From an archaeon (GTDB taxonomy: Archaea > Asgardarchaeota > Hermodarchaeia > Hermodarchaeales > Hermodarchaeaceae), in NCBI GenBank assembly GCA_016550405.1, contig JABXGX010000036.1, positions 1 through 22,341 on the forward strand: a DNA stretch of 22,341 bases. Direction: 5' to 3'. The position numbers and the translations under genes are program-made. This document shows positions 7,977-16,212 of this stretch, one piece after another; within the stretch, counting starts at the first letter, position 1; the number at the start of each line of letters is the position of its first letter. Under the pieces are notes generated by a model that saw only the letters and a program-made list of their open reading frames with translations, searched no databases and had not been told where the DNA came from.

Positions 7977-7999
7977 CTTAAATCCCGCGCGCATCTGTC

Positions 8000-8917
8000 A
8001 TGACCCCAGTTGAAGTAAACCAATCTAACCAAAATCCTGAGACGCTTGTGACTACTCTAAGTCAACACGAGTTCGTCTCCTTATCGACAATGGGTGACAG
8101 CACCCAAATCGCTGTTCGTACATACCAAAATCAAGGTGTTGTTTGCTGTGATATCCTTGTGTTTCGGGAAGCCAATAGGACTGGTAAAGCGCTCCAGACA
8201 GAGGTTGCTCTTCTTATACAAACGTTAGAACATCTCCAAAGTCAGCTTCCAGCTAGTATTCACCACCTGAATTCCACCTTTCAAAGCCATACCATCAGTT
8301 TTCTTGGTAGAAAAGCCCATGTCCTCACAGATAGCACAGCACAATCCCTATATTGCCAGATGGTTCCCCTTATCCTCTATCAAACCGATGGCATTTTTCC
8401 CTCCATTAGGGAACAAGCCGCTTTCTATCCAGTCCAAGTGATACATACCAGCCATCTTGGCGAATTTCTAACTCACAATCTTCCTCAACGAAGTTCACCC
8501 CCCGATGCCCAAAACACAAACGTTCACGAGCTTAAAGAATCTAATCAAAAGCTTGGGCTTTCCTTGATTCTGTTCCCGCTATTCCTTGGGCTTTCTGGAA
8601 TCTTGGCAAGTCTTGGCTTTCTTCCAATTGCTTTAGTGACACTAGCTCTAGGAATCTTGGGACCGGTTATTCTCATTCATCGAGCAACAAAATCATTCGA
8701 GCAATTTCGAATTCGTAATATGATCCCCGTCCAAGCTGCTCAACCCCTTAGAACCTCAAATCTTCAATCTAACCAAGATGCAATTGAATCTGAAACATTA
8801 CCTCATCTCAGGTCTACTCATCCACCCACCTCTGCCCCCGATGTGACAAATAACGAATCGGCTAGGGTCCCCTCTCATCGAGGTCGAATGGAAAAATCGG
8901 AGGGTCTCCATCAATAG
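8000..8917 (+). CDS. membrane protein of unknown function, first gene of the envelope cluster
   Basis: Not recognised. Residues 1-180 form a soluble domain of mixed alpha/beta character (strands around TQIAVRTYQ and VVCCDILVFRE, then a long helix EVALLIQTLEHLQSQL). Two adjacent hydrophobic segments follow at about 186-207 and 209-229 with a very short turn, making a helical hairpin. A polar, Pro/Ser/Thr-rich tail of about 75 residues ends the protein. No signal peptide precedes the N-terminal domain, so both ends probably face the cytoplasm. The start is ATG 8000, supported by a TATA box about 30 nt upstream. The stop is 10 nt before the GTG start of the peptidase-like gene, so the two are almost certainly co-translated and may act together, for example as regulator or substrate and protease. 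That pairing is inferred. Confidence 0.75.
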   Translation: MTPVEVNQSNQNPETLVTTLSQHEFVSLSTMGDSTQIAVRTYQNQGVVCCDILVFREANRTGKALQTEVALLIQTLEHLQSQLPASIHHLNSTFQSHTISFLGRKAHVLTDSTAQSLYCQMVPLILYQTDGIFPSIREQAAFYPVQVIHTSHLGEFLTHNLPQRSSPPDAQNTNVHELKESNQKLGLSLILFPLFLGLSGILASLGFLPIALVTLALGILGPVILIHRATKSFEQFRIRNMIPVQAAQPLRTSNLQSNQDAIESETLPHLRSTHPPTSAPDVTNNESARVPSHRGRMEKSEGLHQ

Positions 8918-8923
8918 GGGTGA
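8917..8923 (+). promoter_or_regulatory. Shine-Dalgarno site GGGGTGA for the GTG start at 8928
   Basis: GGGGTGA overlaps the upstream stop codon region and ends four nt before the GTG at 8928. It matches the 3' end of archaeal 16S rRNA well and supports a non-ATG start and translational coupling. Confidence 0.6.
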
Positions 8924-8927
8924 CAGG

Positions 8928-9596
8928 GTGCAAGCGACTTTTGATCTCTTTGTTTTGGCAATGCTATTAGACGCCATGATCTATATTCCCCTTTTTCTCA
9001 TCGCTAGCTTAGTCCTGATGAAACTCATCGATGTTTTAAGTAGACGCCTTGGGACACTAATCCGCTACCTCGCACTCCCCGGTATCGTACTTCATGAAAT
9101 TTGTCACGATCTCTTCTGCCGTCTGACCGGCATTCCTGTTCTCGAACATCGTATATTTCTTGGAAACCATGAAGGGGTTGCTGGAGGCGTAATCGTTGAT
9201 GTTGATAAAATTCGGACCTTTACAAGCAGTATTCTTGTGGCTTTTGCTCCCCTTATCATTCTCGCGTTTGGTTTGTATTTGTTACTTTCATCCTGGCTGG
9301 TCCTCCCTATGCATCAAGGGCTGGTTTTCTATTTTGCTTTCTGTTTCTTTATCGGTCTCTCACCAAGTAAAGCAGATGTCCAACTTGTCATCTCTGTTGC
9401 CAAGAATCGACCTAGTCAGACTTTTCTCGAACTGATCCTCCTTTCCCTTCCTCTTATTGCTGGCTGCTTATACCTGGTGATTGTCTCACTAACCGAAGCA
9501 ACATTTTCAATTATCCTTCTTGGTGGTACAATTATCGGTAGCAGTGTTCTGGCCCTAATATTTTGGCAACTTCTCAAACCATACCGAAATTTATAA
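8928..9596 (+). CDS. membrane-embedded HExxH metallopeptidase-like protein (M50-like)
   Basis: A putative intramembrane zinc peptidase. The key run is LPGIVLHEICHDLFCRLTGIPV (residues about 51-72), which gives HEICH, a full HExxH zinc/catalytic motif placed at the end of a hydrophobic segment, as in membrane-embedded peptidases of the M50 kind. A second conserved-looking element, LSPSKADVQL (about residues 144-153), sits where M50-like proteins carry the third metal-ligand Asp. Six or so hydrophobic segments surround these. The start is GTG 8928 with a strong Shine-Dalgarno site. It is coupled to the upstream membrane protein (10 nt gap). In this context it could release the cytoplasmic parts of membrane-anchored neighbours. 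Peptidase activity and M50 membership are inferred from motifs only. Confidence 0.75.
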   Translation: MQATFDLFVLAMLLDAMIYIPLFLIASLVLMKLIDVLSRRLGTLIRYLALPGIVLHEICHDLFCRLTGIPVLEHRIFLGNHEGVAGGVIVDVDKIRTFTSSILVAFAPLIILAFGLYLLLSSWLVLPMHQGLVFYFAFCFFIGLSPSKADVQLVISVAKNRPSQTFLELILLSLPLIAGCLYLVIVSLTEATFSIILLGGTIIGSSVLALIFWQLLKPYRNL

Positions 9597-9598
9597 AA
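9590..9598 (+). promoter_or_regulatory. TATA box upstream of the 9654 gene
   Basis: CGAAATTTATAAAAAATACC spans the end of the peptidase-like gene. The purine-rich CGAAA in front could be a BRE. The transcript would begin near 9620, about 34 nt before the ATG at 9654, so a new transcript probably starts here. Confidence 0.6.
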
Positions 9599-9653
9599 AA
9601 TACCATAATCCGCCGCGCTCCTGTTCATCGATAATATTCTCACGTGATACTTT

Positions 9654-10499
9654 ATGTTTAGTGATGTGAATGGGCTCAGTTTGAAAAGAAAATCCCCACT
9701 GCTTTCATTTCTTTTCATATCTTTACTGGTCTCAGTTAGTACTTTCCTTCCCATTACAGCTGCGGATTCCGTAGAAACCAACAGCAAACCAATGAGCCCG
9801 AATCAAGTACGAAATTACCACCTCATGGTGGTTTCGCGTTATGACAATCTCTCTAGTTCATATTGGGGTGTTGTTGAACTTATTTTAAATTCAACCGCTA
9901 CTCATTTCTACCTAGGTTCTTTAACATGGAACCTTACGTGGGATGAAGGAACCACTTGGACTACGAATTACGCCTCCTACACGTATAGCTTGAACCGCAG
10001 TTACCAGTTCGCAGGTCTCACTCTTTACACAGCTTGGTGGGTCCTTCCTGGGCTTCAGCTGGGAGATCAGATTCGTATTGATGGCGATGCTCCTGTAACT
10101 AATAATTTTCTTCGCACAGCCCCTTTTACGGTAACCGATTTGGTTTCACTCCACATCAACGAAGCCTATTATTTGTGCTGGCAACTCACCTATTTCTCAA
10201 ATCAACTACAGTCTGAAACCTATTATTACGAATTTCATACAGGCATTCTTATCAGTGCCACATCACTCCTATTCGGAGGCTCCCGGCCAGTTCATGAAGC
10301 CCATTTATGGCTCTCTTCGTCATCTCCCTCCCTTCCTCAAATTCATATTCTCTTTCATTATTGGATAAATTATCAATCAATCATCCTAGCCTTCCTTGGA
10401 GCCACATTAGTAACGGTTCTCTTCTATTATCTCATCCAATATTTTCTTCCAACACATCGAAAACCTCCAATTTCTGCACCAATGAGCCAAAATGCTTAA
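9654..10499 (+). CDS. secreted, C-terminally membrane-anchored protein of unknown function
   Basis: Not recognised as a named family. Residues 1-12 are basic/polar, 13-37 form a signal peptide or signal anchor (SPLLSFLFISLLVSVSTFLP) ending near TAADS. The outer domain (about 40-235) is rich in aromatic residues and in N-x-S/T sites such as NLSS, NSTA and NLTW. It includes the YYLCWQLTYF segment followed by SETYYYEFHTGILISA, a strand pair of the kind often seen in archaeal surface proteins, where a treated Cys/Trp strand precedes a YYYE-TGILI strand. A single helix at about 243-263 (IILAFLGATLVTVLFYYLIQ) precedes a short basic tail. It lies 51 nt before the toroid protein gene on the same strand, so the two may be co-transcribed and meet at the cell surface. 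Confidence 0.75.
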   Translation: MFSDVNGLSLKRKSPLLSFLFISLLVSVSTFLPITAADSVETNSKPMSPNQVRNYHLMVVSRYDNLSSSYWGVVELILNSTATHFYLGSLTWNLTWDEGTTWTTNYASYTYSLNRSYQFAGLTLYTAWWVLPGLQLGDQIRIDGDAPVTNNFLRTAPFTVTDLVSLHINEAYYLCWQLTYFSNQLQSETYYYEFHTGILISATSLLFGGSRPVHEAHLWLSSSSPSLPQIHILFHYWINYQSIILAFLGATLVTVLFYYLIQYFLPTHRKPPISAPMSQNA

Positions 10500-10550
10500 A
10501 AACAAACCAAAAACCCCGCTCCGCCAACCATTCAAAAGAGCTCACAGATT

Positions 10551-13500
10551 ATGCCGCGCTACATACACTGGATCTGTCATATTACTCTCCTTTGTCTTTT
10601 TCTTCTTCCTCTTCTCAGCGACCGCCCGTTAACTCCCTTCGAAGATGTAGACACTAAGTTGAGCGCATTATCACCTCCTGACAAAATTCAAGCATTCGAT
10701 CAATCTCCAACCACCTCCTCTTCTTCAAATTCCCCTTTATCAGCAATCCCCTCCAGGGTACTTCCAGCACCAGATTATGCCCCATTGCAAATCACATTCG
10801 GCAATCTCATGCTTATTTATGGTGATTATGTAAATGAATCCTATCAGGAACCAGTAGAGGCCTGGACTACTCTCTTTCAAAACCTCGGCTTCAACACCAC
10901 TATCTCGCACATTAATAACCTCTCCTACACCACAGGATGTGATCTAATCATCGTTACACCGAGTGTAGGAACAAGTGGGGCTTCATTTGGAGTTAGCCAG
11001 AATGCAACAGACATTCTTAGTAATTATTCACAACCGATTTTACTTCTCGGATATGGTCATGAAGTGCTAGATCGCCTTTACGGTTTTGATCCAGTGAATC
11101 ACTTCATTCCCTCAATTGAACGATATCTATGGTCACCCCTTAACACCTCTCAGATTTTCTCTCTCCCCCACAATATTCCATTAAACAGTGGACGGTATGG
11201 GCTCTATTCACAACTAGTCCATTATGATGCCTATCGCAAAACAGCATTACCTGATAAAGCAGAAATATTAGGAACAAACTTTGATGGCTCAGGAGTTCAG
11301 CTACTCTGGTTTCGCAGCCTCGCCAATAATCCCTTCATTTACTATTGGGGAATCGATCAAGTAGAAAGCCTGAATATTTATGGTCGACAGTTTTGTGAAA
11401 ATCTCCTACACTGGTTAATCCGTCCAACTCTTCAACAACGACTCGGGAACACGCTTTCCACTTGGCAATTACCCTTAAAGGCAAACGAAGAATATTGGAA
11501 AGTTCAAGGCGCAGGTGGATTTGGGTATCCCCTTGAGCCATCACTCCGCCTTTCTTATTATGTGACCGATATAATTGAATCCTTCAATTTAGCTGTGAAT
11601 ATCTCCAGTTTTGCATCATGGCTCGCAACCTGCTATAATCCCCTTTTCGGTTACTTTGAAGATTTGGCAAGTCCACAACTCAACGATCGTTGCATGACCA
11701 CAGCTATGGGTGTTCTTATGGCAGAGGCATTGAATATTCTTGACCAATTTAACCAGACTCGGATCAGTACGTATCTGGCTTCATGTCAAGATGCCATATC
11801 AGGAGGATTCTTCACTGAGTTCGGTGCACCACAGATAACACTGGCTACGACTTGTTTTGCGCTGGAAGGCTTAGCAGCTCTTGGCCAACTAAATGCCATT
11901 GATATTTCAGCGGCAATCGATTTTGTTGTTGCCTGCCAAGAGCTGAACCCCATGAATTCTGAATATGGCGGTTTCTATTCTACAGCTAGTGGTGGCTTTA
12001 GTGCAAGCCTGATTGAAACCTTGCATGCTCTCAAAGCCCTTGTTCAACTTAACGCCCTAGATGCAGTCAATCAAACTGCCCTCCTCCTTTTCCTTGCTAG
12101 CTGTGAAGAACCCGCAGGGAGCAATGTTTTCGATACGAAATATACCATGGACTCTGAGGAGTGGATCCTTGGCACTTCCTGTGCTCTCCAAATCCTTTCC
12201 ATTCTTGACCAACTACCCCAGTACAATTCAAGTGTCAGTCGCACATACATTTTAGCAAATCAATTTCCTAATGGAGGATGGGGGCGTGGTGATTTCCTCC
12301 ATGATTTTCACAACTCACCCGATGAAACCTGGTACGGTGTCCAAGCGCTTGCCTTGACCGGCGGATTAGGTCTCACTGAACCCAATCTACTCCAATATCT
12401 AACTCATTGTCTAACGGGTTGGGGCGGGGCTAGCGAACCAGTTATTTTTGGCGATTTTTTGTCAAGCGTTGATGTTATCCAGACTTTATGGCAGGTTGAC
12501 GGATTGCGCTTTTTGAACTTTTCAGCTTTTCTGAGCTATCTCGACAATTGTTGGTCTCCAAGCCGTAACTCTTTTACAGCTCATCAACTCCCCGCTTCCA
12601 TAGGAGCTGACACGGACACACCAACTCCTGATCGTATCGCCATGGAAACGGGAACGTTTGGGCCACTCTATCATTATGGGTACAGCCAATTGGCAGCAAA
12701 GTTAGGGCTAACCTATGAACCTTGGACTACACGCGCTATTCATATCCGACAGGAAATTGAAGATTGCCAAACAACGGCTTTAGGATATACAGGGATGTTG
12801 GGAATTCATCATCTCTATGTCGGTCACGAAAGTAATCTAACTTTTCGCTTCGATACAACATGCTGGAATTTATTAGCTCATCAAGGATTAGGTGGACTGC
12901 CCACAGATTTGAAAAATGCATCAGCCATACTTGCCTACTTAACCAGCTGTCTACACGAAAATGCGACTCATCAATATTTCCAGGACCTAGCCCATGCAAT
13001 TCGTCCACCAGCCCAATGGCGTGCTGCTGATGGGTATCTCGCCGAAACCTGGCTTGGATTACGCGCTTATGCCTATCTGAATCCTTCGCTTGCAGGGCTC
13101 AATGGAGACAAACTAGCGTTCTTCGCTAGGCAGTATCTCCACGAGAATGCTTCTCTACTTAGCATCTATTATGCCACTGAAATCTTGTATTTTCTAGTTG
13201 AAATGGGACTCAACCCCAATGCATTCTACGGTCTTGATTGGTCAATCATTCATGACCAACTTCTCACCACATTTTCATATGAAGGATTAGTCACAGACCC
13301 ATTTCTTCCTCAAGGAAAATGGAACCCATATCTGGTCAGGTTAGGAACAGAACTGATTCAACGCATGAATCTTCTCACTGATCTAGATGTAAGCCCTATC
13401 CTCGATCTAACGCAAATCACCTCTCCTCTCGGCAATGTGACTCTCGGCGCTTCTTTCACTTTATCAGCAACAGTAATCGAAACGCACTGGGGTCAACTAC

Positions 13501-15479
13501 CTGACACAATCCATATCCAAACCGTTCTCTTCAACACCTCCTTTCTCAGTTTCTGTGGACTTAATCCTGCTGGCTCTTTCATGCTTCAAGACCTCATTCC
13601 CATCAACCTAAACGCACTAGGTCCTCAGAACCTCACCCTTTTTGCCCATTCTCCCGGTTCAATTCCGGCCTATTCAATTATCTCCAGTTTCTGTACCGGC
13701 TGGGGCACGCTTTCACTCAGCACTACCCTTGTACCTGGCACATCGATTCCTCGAAGCATTCCACTTAACGTCACGGTCAACATTGGACTTGCAGGTGCAA
13801 GTTTACCACAATCTCCAATTGCAAACGGAGCTGTTGTATTGACTCTATTATCAACGCCAGAAACCTATGGCGCAAGCTATGTCGGAGCAAGCCAGTATCA
13901 CGTATCCATTCCAACCCAAAACCTTAGATCTACCAGCTATATTCTCCGTATCAACGCTAGTGTACCTTACTGTACTTTCTTCACCGAGACAATGACAATT
14001 ACGGTAATAGTGTTTGATACCACCTTAGACATAGAAAACATACAACCAGCAACTCCAGTTCTGTTTGATCCTGTGGCAATAGGAATTAGTCTCAGGAATG
14101 AAAACGGCACAAAACTCACGGGTTATAAGGTCCTTTTCAACCTTACTCGGCCAGGCGACTCCATCCCCTATCATTCTGTTAGCTTAACCACTAATCAAAC
14201 CGGACTAGTGCTAGGCTCATGGATACCCGACGAAGTAGGACAATGGCAGATTAGTGTACAATTTGTCGAGTGCGATATGTATAATGCTTCTCAGACAACT
14301 ACAGTGATCCAAATTAATCGTCGCCCCCTTGCATGTACTATCAACATACTCCCCTCCTCCACATTTTTCATCGGCAACCAGAGCTATTTTCAGATCAAGG
14401 TTTCAGATGCCCTCAATGGCTCTTTCCTCTCCAATTTAGTTGTTAGCCTCTACGACGATGAGACCCTCTTAGACACAACCACAACCAATGTATTTGGCGA
14501 AGCTACCTGCCATTGGGTTGCAAGTGGTTTTCTCGGTTACCGAGAATTACGCCTGACAGTCACTGAGACCCCAATCCATAGCTCCTGGTCATCCTCACCT
14601 CTTCAAGTTCTTCTTCGGGATACCACCTCCCTTTCGATCACTAGTAACTCAACGCACCCCTATGCAGGTGACACTATCTTCATCGAACTCGATGTAACTG
14701 CCAATTCTGCTCCCTCTCCAAATGGTACGGCTATCCTTTACTGGGACGGATTATGGCGGCAGGAAATCACCATCACCAGCGGGTATGGTGAAACTACACT
14801 CGCAACACAGTATTCAGATATCGCTGGGGACCATCTAATCGTTGTCCTCTTCGGGCAATTGGACTCTCCCGACATTTATCACGAAAGCCAGACAGTTCTC
14901 CTCATAACATTACGTGAAGTCGTTCTGCCAATGCTCGAACTAACTGTTGACCCCTTGGAGATAGATGATATCCTCTTGCAGCCAACTATCCAGATCGGAG
15001 TTCAACTGTCTTACACCAACGGCACCCTTTCTTCAGGCCTAACAGCCAACTTAACCGTGCACTTACTAAGCCAGGATGGCACGCTCCTCCACGCTTTCTC
15101 AATCATAACCGATTCCACCGGCATCGGTCAACTAACAATAATGACACCCCTACCTGGAATCTACACCATCATAGTTCGCTTCGAAGGAAAACGTGGGTTT
15201 GCTCCTTGCCAGGCTACCACTCCCTTCTTAGTTCGATATTCCATCTACCGCATTAGTAGCCTAGATACTTCCCTTCTCATTTGGTCCCTCACCGCGATGA
15301 TTCTCGGAGTAATAATAGGCAGTTTCCTATTCATACGTCAGAAAAAACGATTAAATGACTTCTTAAGCCGCATTCAATCTCCTCAGAGTGCCATACCTGA
15401 GTCATCTCAAGACTTACTCCAACTGCTTGCCGATCAACCTGCTGAAACGAACTCTACTGATTTTCTAAATGATGATTAA
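10551..15479 (+). CDS. giant membrane-anchored surface protein with alpha/alpha toroid and beta-sandwich modules
   Basis: A 1642-residue surface protein. Order: signal peptide (about 8-23); a Rossmann-like domain (about 80-300) similar in feel to GATase/ThuA modules; an alpha/alpha toroid (about 310-905) built from repeats of the prenyltransferase-beta/squalene-cyclase kind; beta-sandwich Ig/Big-like modules (about 920-1560); one membrane helix (about 1573-1596); and a 46-residue acidic cytoplasmic tail. The toroid repeats carry a Y-L-x-x-C motif followed by GG[FW], with Cys at 361, 412, 462, 518, 620, 667 and 800, mostly about 50 residues apart. At about 569 the same position is Asn in ILANQFPNGGWG. 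There are many N-x-S/T sites. The thioester motif of alpha-2-macroglobulin-type toroids is absent. Activity is unknown; glycan, lipid or protein binding are possible. It is followed by an overlapping Zn-ribbon gene. Confidence 0.85.
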   Translation: MPRYIHWICHITLLCLFLLPLLSDRPLTPFEDVDTKLSALSPPDKIQAFDQSPTTSSSSNSPLSAIPSRVLPAPDYAPLQITFGNLMLIYGDYVNESYQEPVEAWTTLFQNLGFNTTISHINNLSYTTGCDLIIVTPSVGTSGASFGVSQNATDILSNYSQPILLLGYGHEVLDRLYGFDPVNHFIPSIERYLWSPLNTSQIFSLPHNIPLNSGRYGLYSQLVHYDAYRKTALPDKAEILGTNFDGSGVQLLWFRSLANNPFIYYWGIDQVESLNIYGRQFCENLLHWLIRPTLQQRLGNTLSTWQLPLKANEEYWKVQGAGGFGYPLEPSLRLSYYVTDIIESFNLAVNISSFASWLATCYNPLFGYFEDLASPQLNDRCMTTAMGVLMAEALNILDQFNQTRISTYLASCQDAISGGFFTEFGAPQITLATTCFALEGLAALGQLNAIDISAAIDFVVACQELNPMNSEYGGFYSTASGGFSASLIETLHALKALVQLNALDAVNQTALLLFLASCEEPAGSNVFDTKYTMDSEEWILGTSCALQILSILDQLPQYNSSVSRTYILANQFPNGGWGRGDFLHDFHNSPDETWYGVQALALTGGLGLTEPNLLQYLTHCLTGWGGASEPVIFGDFLSSVDVIQTLWQVDGLRFLNFSAFLSYLDNCWSPSRNSFTAHQLPASIGADTDTPTPDRIAMETGTFGPLYHYGYSQLAAKLGLTYEPWTTRAIHIRQEIEDCQTTALGYTGMLGIHHLYVGHESNLTFRFDTTCWNLLAHQGLGGLPTDLKNASAILAYLTSCLHENATHQYFQDLAHAIRPPAQWRAADGYLAETWLGLRAYAYLNPSLAGLNGDKLAFFARQYLHENASLLSIYYATEILYFLVEMGLNPNAFYGLDWSIIHDQLLTTFSYEGLVTDPFLPQGKWNPYLVRLGTELIQRMNLLTDLDVSPILDLTQITSPLGNVTLGASFTLSATVIETHWGQLPDTIHIQTVLFNTSFLSFCGLNPAGSFMLQDLIPINLNALGPQNLTLFAHSPGSIPAYSIISSFCTGWGTLSLSTTLVPGTSIPRSIPLNVTVNIGLAGASLPQSPIANGAVVLTLLSTPETYGASYVGASQYHVSIPTQNLRSTSYILRINASVPYCTFFTETMTITVIVFDTTLDIENIQPATPVLFDPVAIGISLRNENGTKLTGYKVLFNLTRPGDSIPYHSVSLTTNQTGLVLGSWIPDEVGQWQISVQFVECDMYNASQTTTVIQINRRPLACTINILPSSTFFIGNQSYFQIKVSDALNGSFLSNLVVSLYDDETLLDTTTTNVFGEATCHWVASGFLGYRELRLTVTETPIHSSWSSSPLQVLLRDTTSLSITSNSTHPYAGDTIFIELDVTANSAPSPNGTAILYWDGLWRQEITITSGYGETTLATQYSDIAGDHLIVVLFGQLDSPDIYHESQTVLLITLREVVLPMLELTVDPLEIDDILLQPTIQIGVQLSYTNGTLSSGLTANLTVHLLSQDGTLLHAFSIITDSTGIGQLTIMTPLPGIYTIIVRFEGKRGFAPCQATTPFLVRYSIYRISSLDTSLLIWSLTAMILGVIIGSFLFIRQKKRLNDFLSRIQSPQSAIPESSQDLLQLLADQPAETNSTDFLNDD

Positions 15480-15897
15480 GATGCCAAGACGGTACAAAGT
15501 AGTACAATGTCCCCACTGTTTAGGATACACCTACATCCCTGTTGGCGTCCACCGTAACTCTTGCCCTCGCTGTAGAAAGAAACTCGCGCTTCACACACTT
15601 CCAGGAACTATAGTCGTCAGCCTCATAGAAGCACAAAAACAGGTCCAACAAAAACAAAATGCCTTTCATAGGCCACGCCTCCCTGAAACGGGTTTTCGCC
15701 CGGCCGAACAAGTTCTCCAACTTCTTCGCTCATATCACTCTGATATCTCAAAATGGTTACCCATTCATGAGCTATTCCAACGTTCAATCGAAGCAGGACT
15801 CCTTCCCAAAGAAGTGCAGGAGGCCATTGAAATCCTCCAAGCTTCAGGCTTTCTTGAGAAACGGGAGGACACCATTCGTGCCATCCCACTCAATTAA
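15469..15897 (+). CDS. Zn-ribbon plus winged-helix protein, likely regulator
   Basis: A small two-domain protein. A zinc ribbon is formed by CPHC (Cys 14 and 17) and CPRC (Cys 32 and 35) in a Y-K-V-V-Q-CPHC context common to archaeal zinc-ribbon proteins. A linker then leads to a winged-helix-like C-terminal part (about 75-138): RPAEQVLQLLRSYHSDISKW, IHELFQRSIEAG, PKEVQEAIEILQASGFLEKREDTIRAI, which reads as helix, turn, recognition helix and wing. It may regulate transcription or act in basal transcription. The ATG at 15469 overlaps the toroid gene by 11 nt; the ATG at 15481 directly after the upstream stop gives a more usual N-terminus (MPRRYKVVQCPHC). Either way it is coupled to the giant gene, which suggests joint production. 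A TTTTT run follows its stop. Confidence 0.8.
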   Translation: MMIKMPRRYKVVQCPHCLGYTYIPVGVHRNSCPRCRKKLALHTLPGTIVVSLIEAQKQVQQKQNAFHRPRLPETGFRPAEQVLQLLRSYHSDISKWLPIHELFQRSIEAGLLPKEVQEAIEILQASGFLEKREDTIRAIPLN

Positions 15898-16212
15898 TTT
15901 TTCTGAACAAACTAAACCAAATGCGTTTCCCAAAGAAAGCATCTTTGCCGATGAGCCACCTACCGGGTGTTGGTCTCTCGACTGTGTGTTGCCAAAATCA
16001 ACGACTTATCTAACAGATCTCACGTTTTCTAGAGTGTTTAGAACTTTTGATATGATAATGTCTCTTTTAGGCTAGGGCTAAACGAGAAGCTAGTTCTTTT
16101 GTATTTATACCATCGGTTTTTTCCCACCAAGATTCTCTCTTGTAGCTTGAGTCCTGTTGGTCACCGTAACGTATATAAACGAACTAAATTTCGCCAGGAC
16201 AGCGAAGAACCC
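15898..16212. other. intergenic region ahead of the M28 peptidase gene
   Basis: About 315 nt without a gene. It begins with a T-run directly after the Zn-ribbon stop (ATTTTTCTG), a probable archaeal terminator, and ends with a TATA box at 16171-16178. A second TATA-like TATTTATACC lies at about 16100-16109. Reading frames through it are shadows with no family signal. Confidence 0.6.
16171..16178 (+). promoter_or_regulatory. TATA box for the M28 peptidase gene
   Basis: GTATATAAACG is a near-consensus archaeal TATA element centred 38 nt before the ATG at 16213. Transcription about 26 nt downstream begins near 16200, so the reading frame upstream to 16099 is outside the transcript, and 16213 is the start. 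Confidence 0.7.

Larger units (their letters stand above)
7573..7999. other. divergent intergenic region, 427 nt, AT-rich
   Basis: This region separates the leftward gene group from the rightward cell-envelope cluster and should hold both promoters. I see a TTTAAGTA element for the leftward side, a hairpin at 7913-7931 and a CTTAAAAATT element at 7965-7974 for the rightward side. A 45-codon frame at 7876-8013 overlaps the downstream gene start and looks like chance. No RNA gene was recognised. Confidence 0.6.

Noticed and set aside
7876..8013. 45-codon ATG frame crossing the envelope-cluster promoter
   Set aside because: It runs through the hairpin, TATA box and start of the next gene, has no Shine-Dalgarno site and no recognisable sequence.
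10551..15479. Alpha-2-macroglobulin/complement-like thioester protein
   Set aside because: The toroid plus beta-sandwich combination is reminiscent, but the CxEQ thioester motif is missing and the domain order is reversed (toroid before sandwiches).
10551..15479. Squalene/hopene cyclase activity
   Set aside because: Repeats resemble this superfamily, but I see no DxDD catalytic motif, and the protein is exported.
15659..16075. 138-codon frame overlapping the Zn-ribbon gene
   Set aside because: It is out of frame with the Zn-ribbon/winged-helix protein, which has clear motifs, and lacks a promoter or domain of its own.
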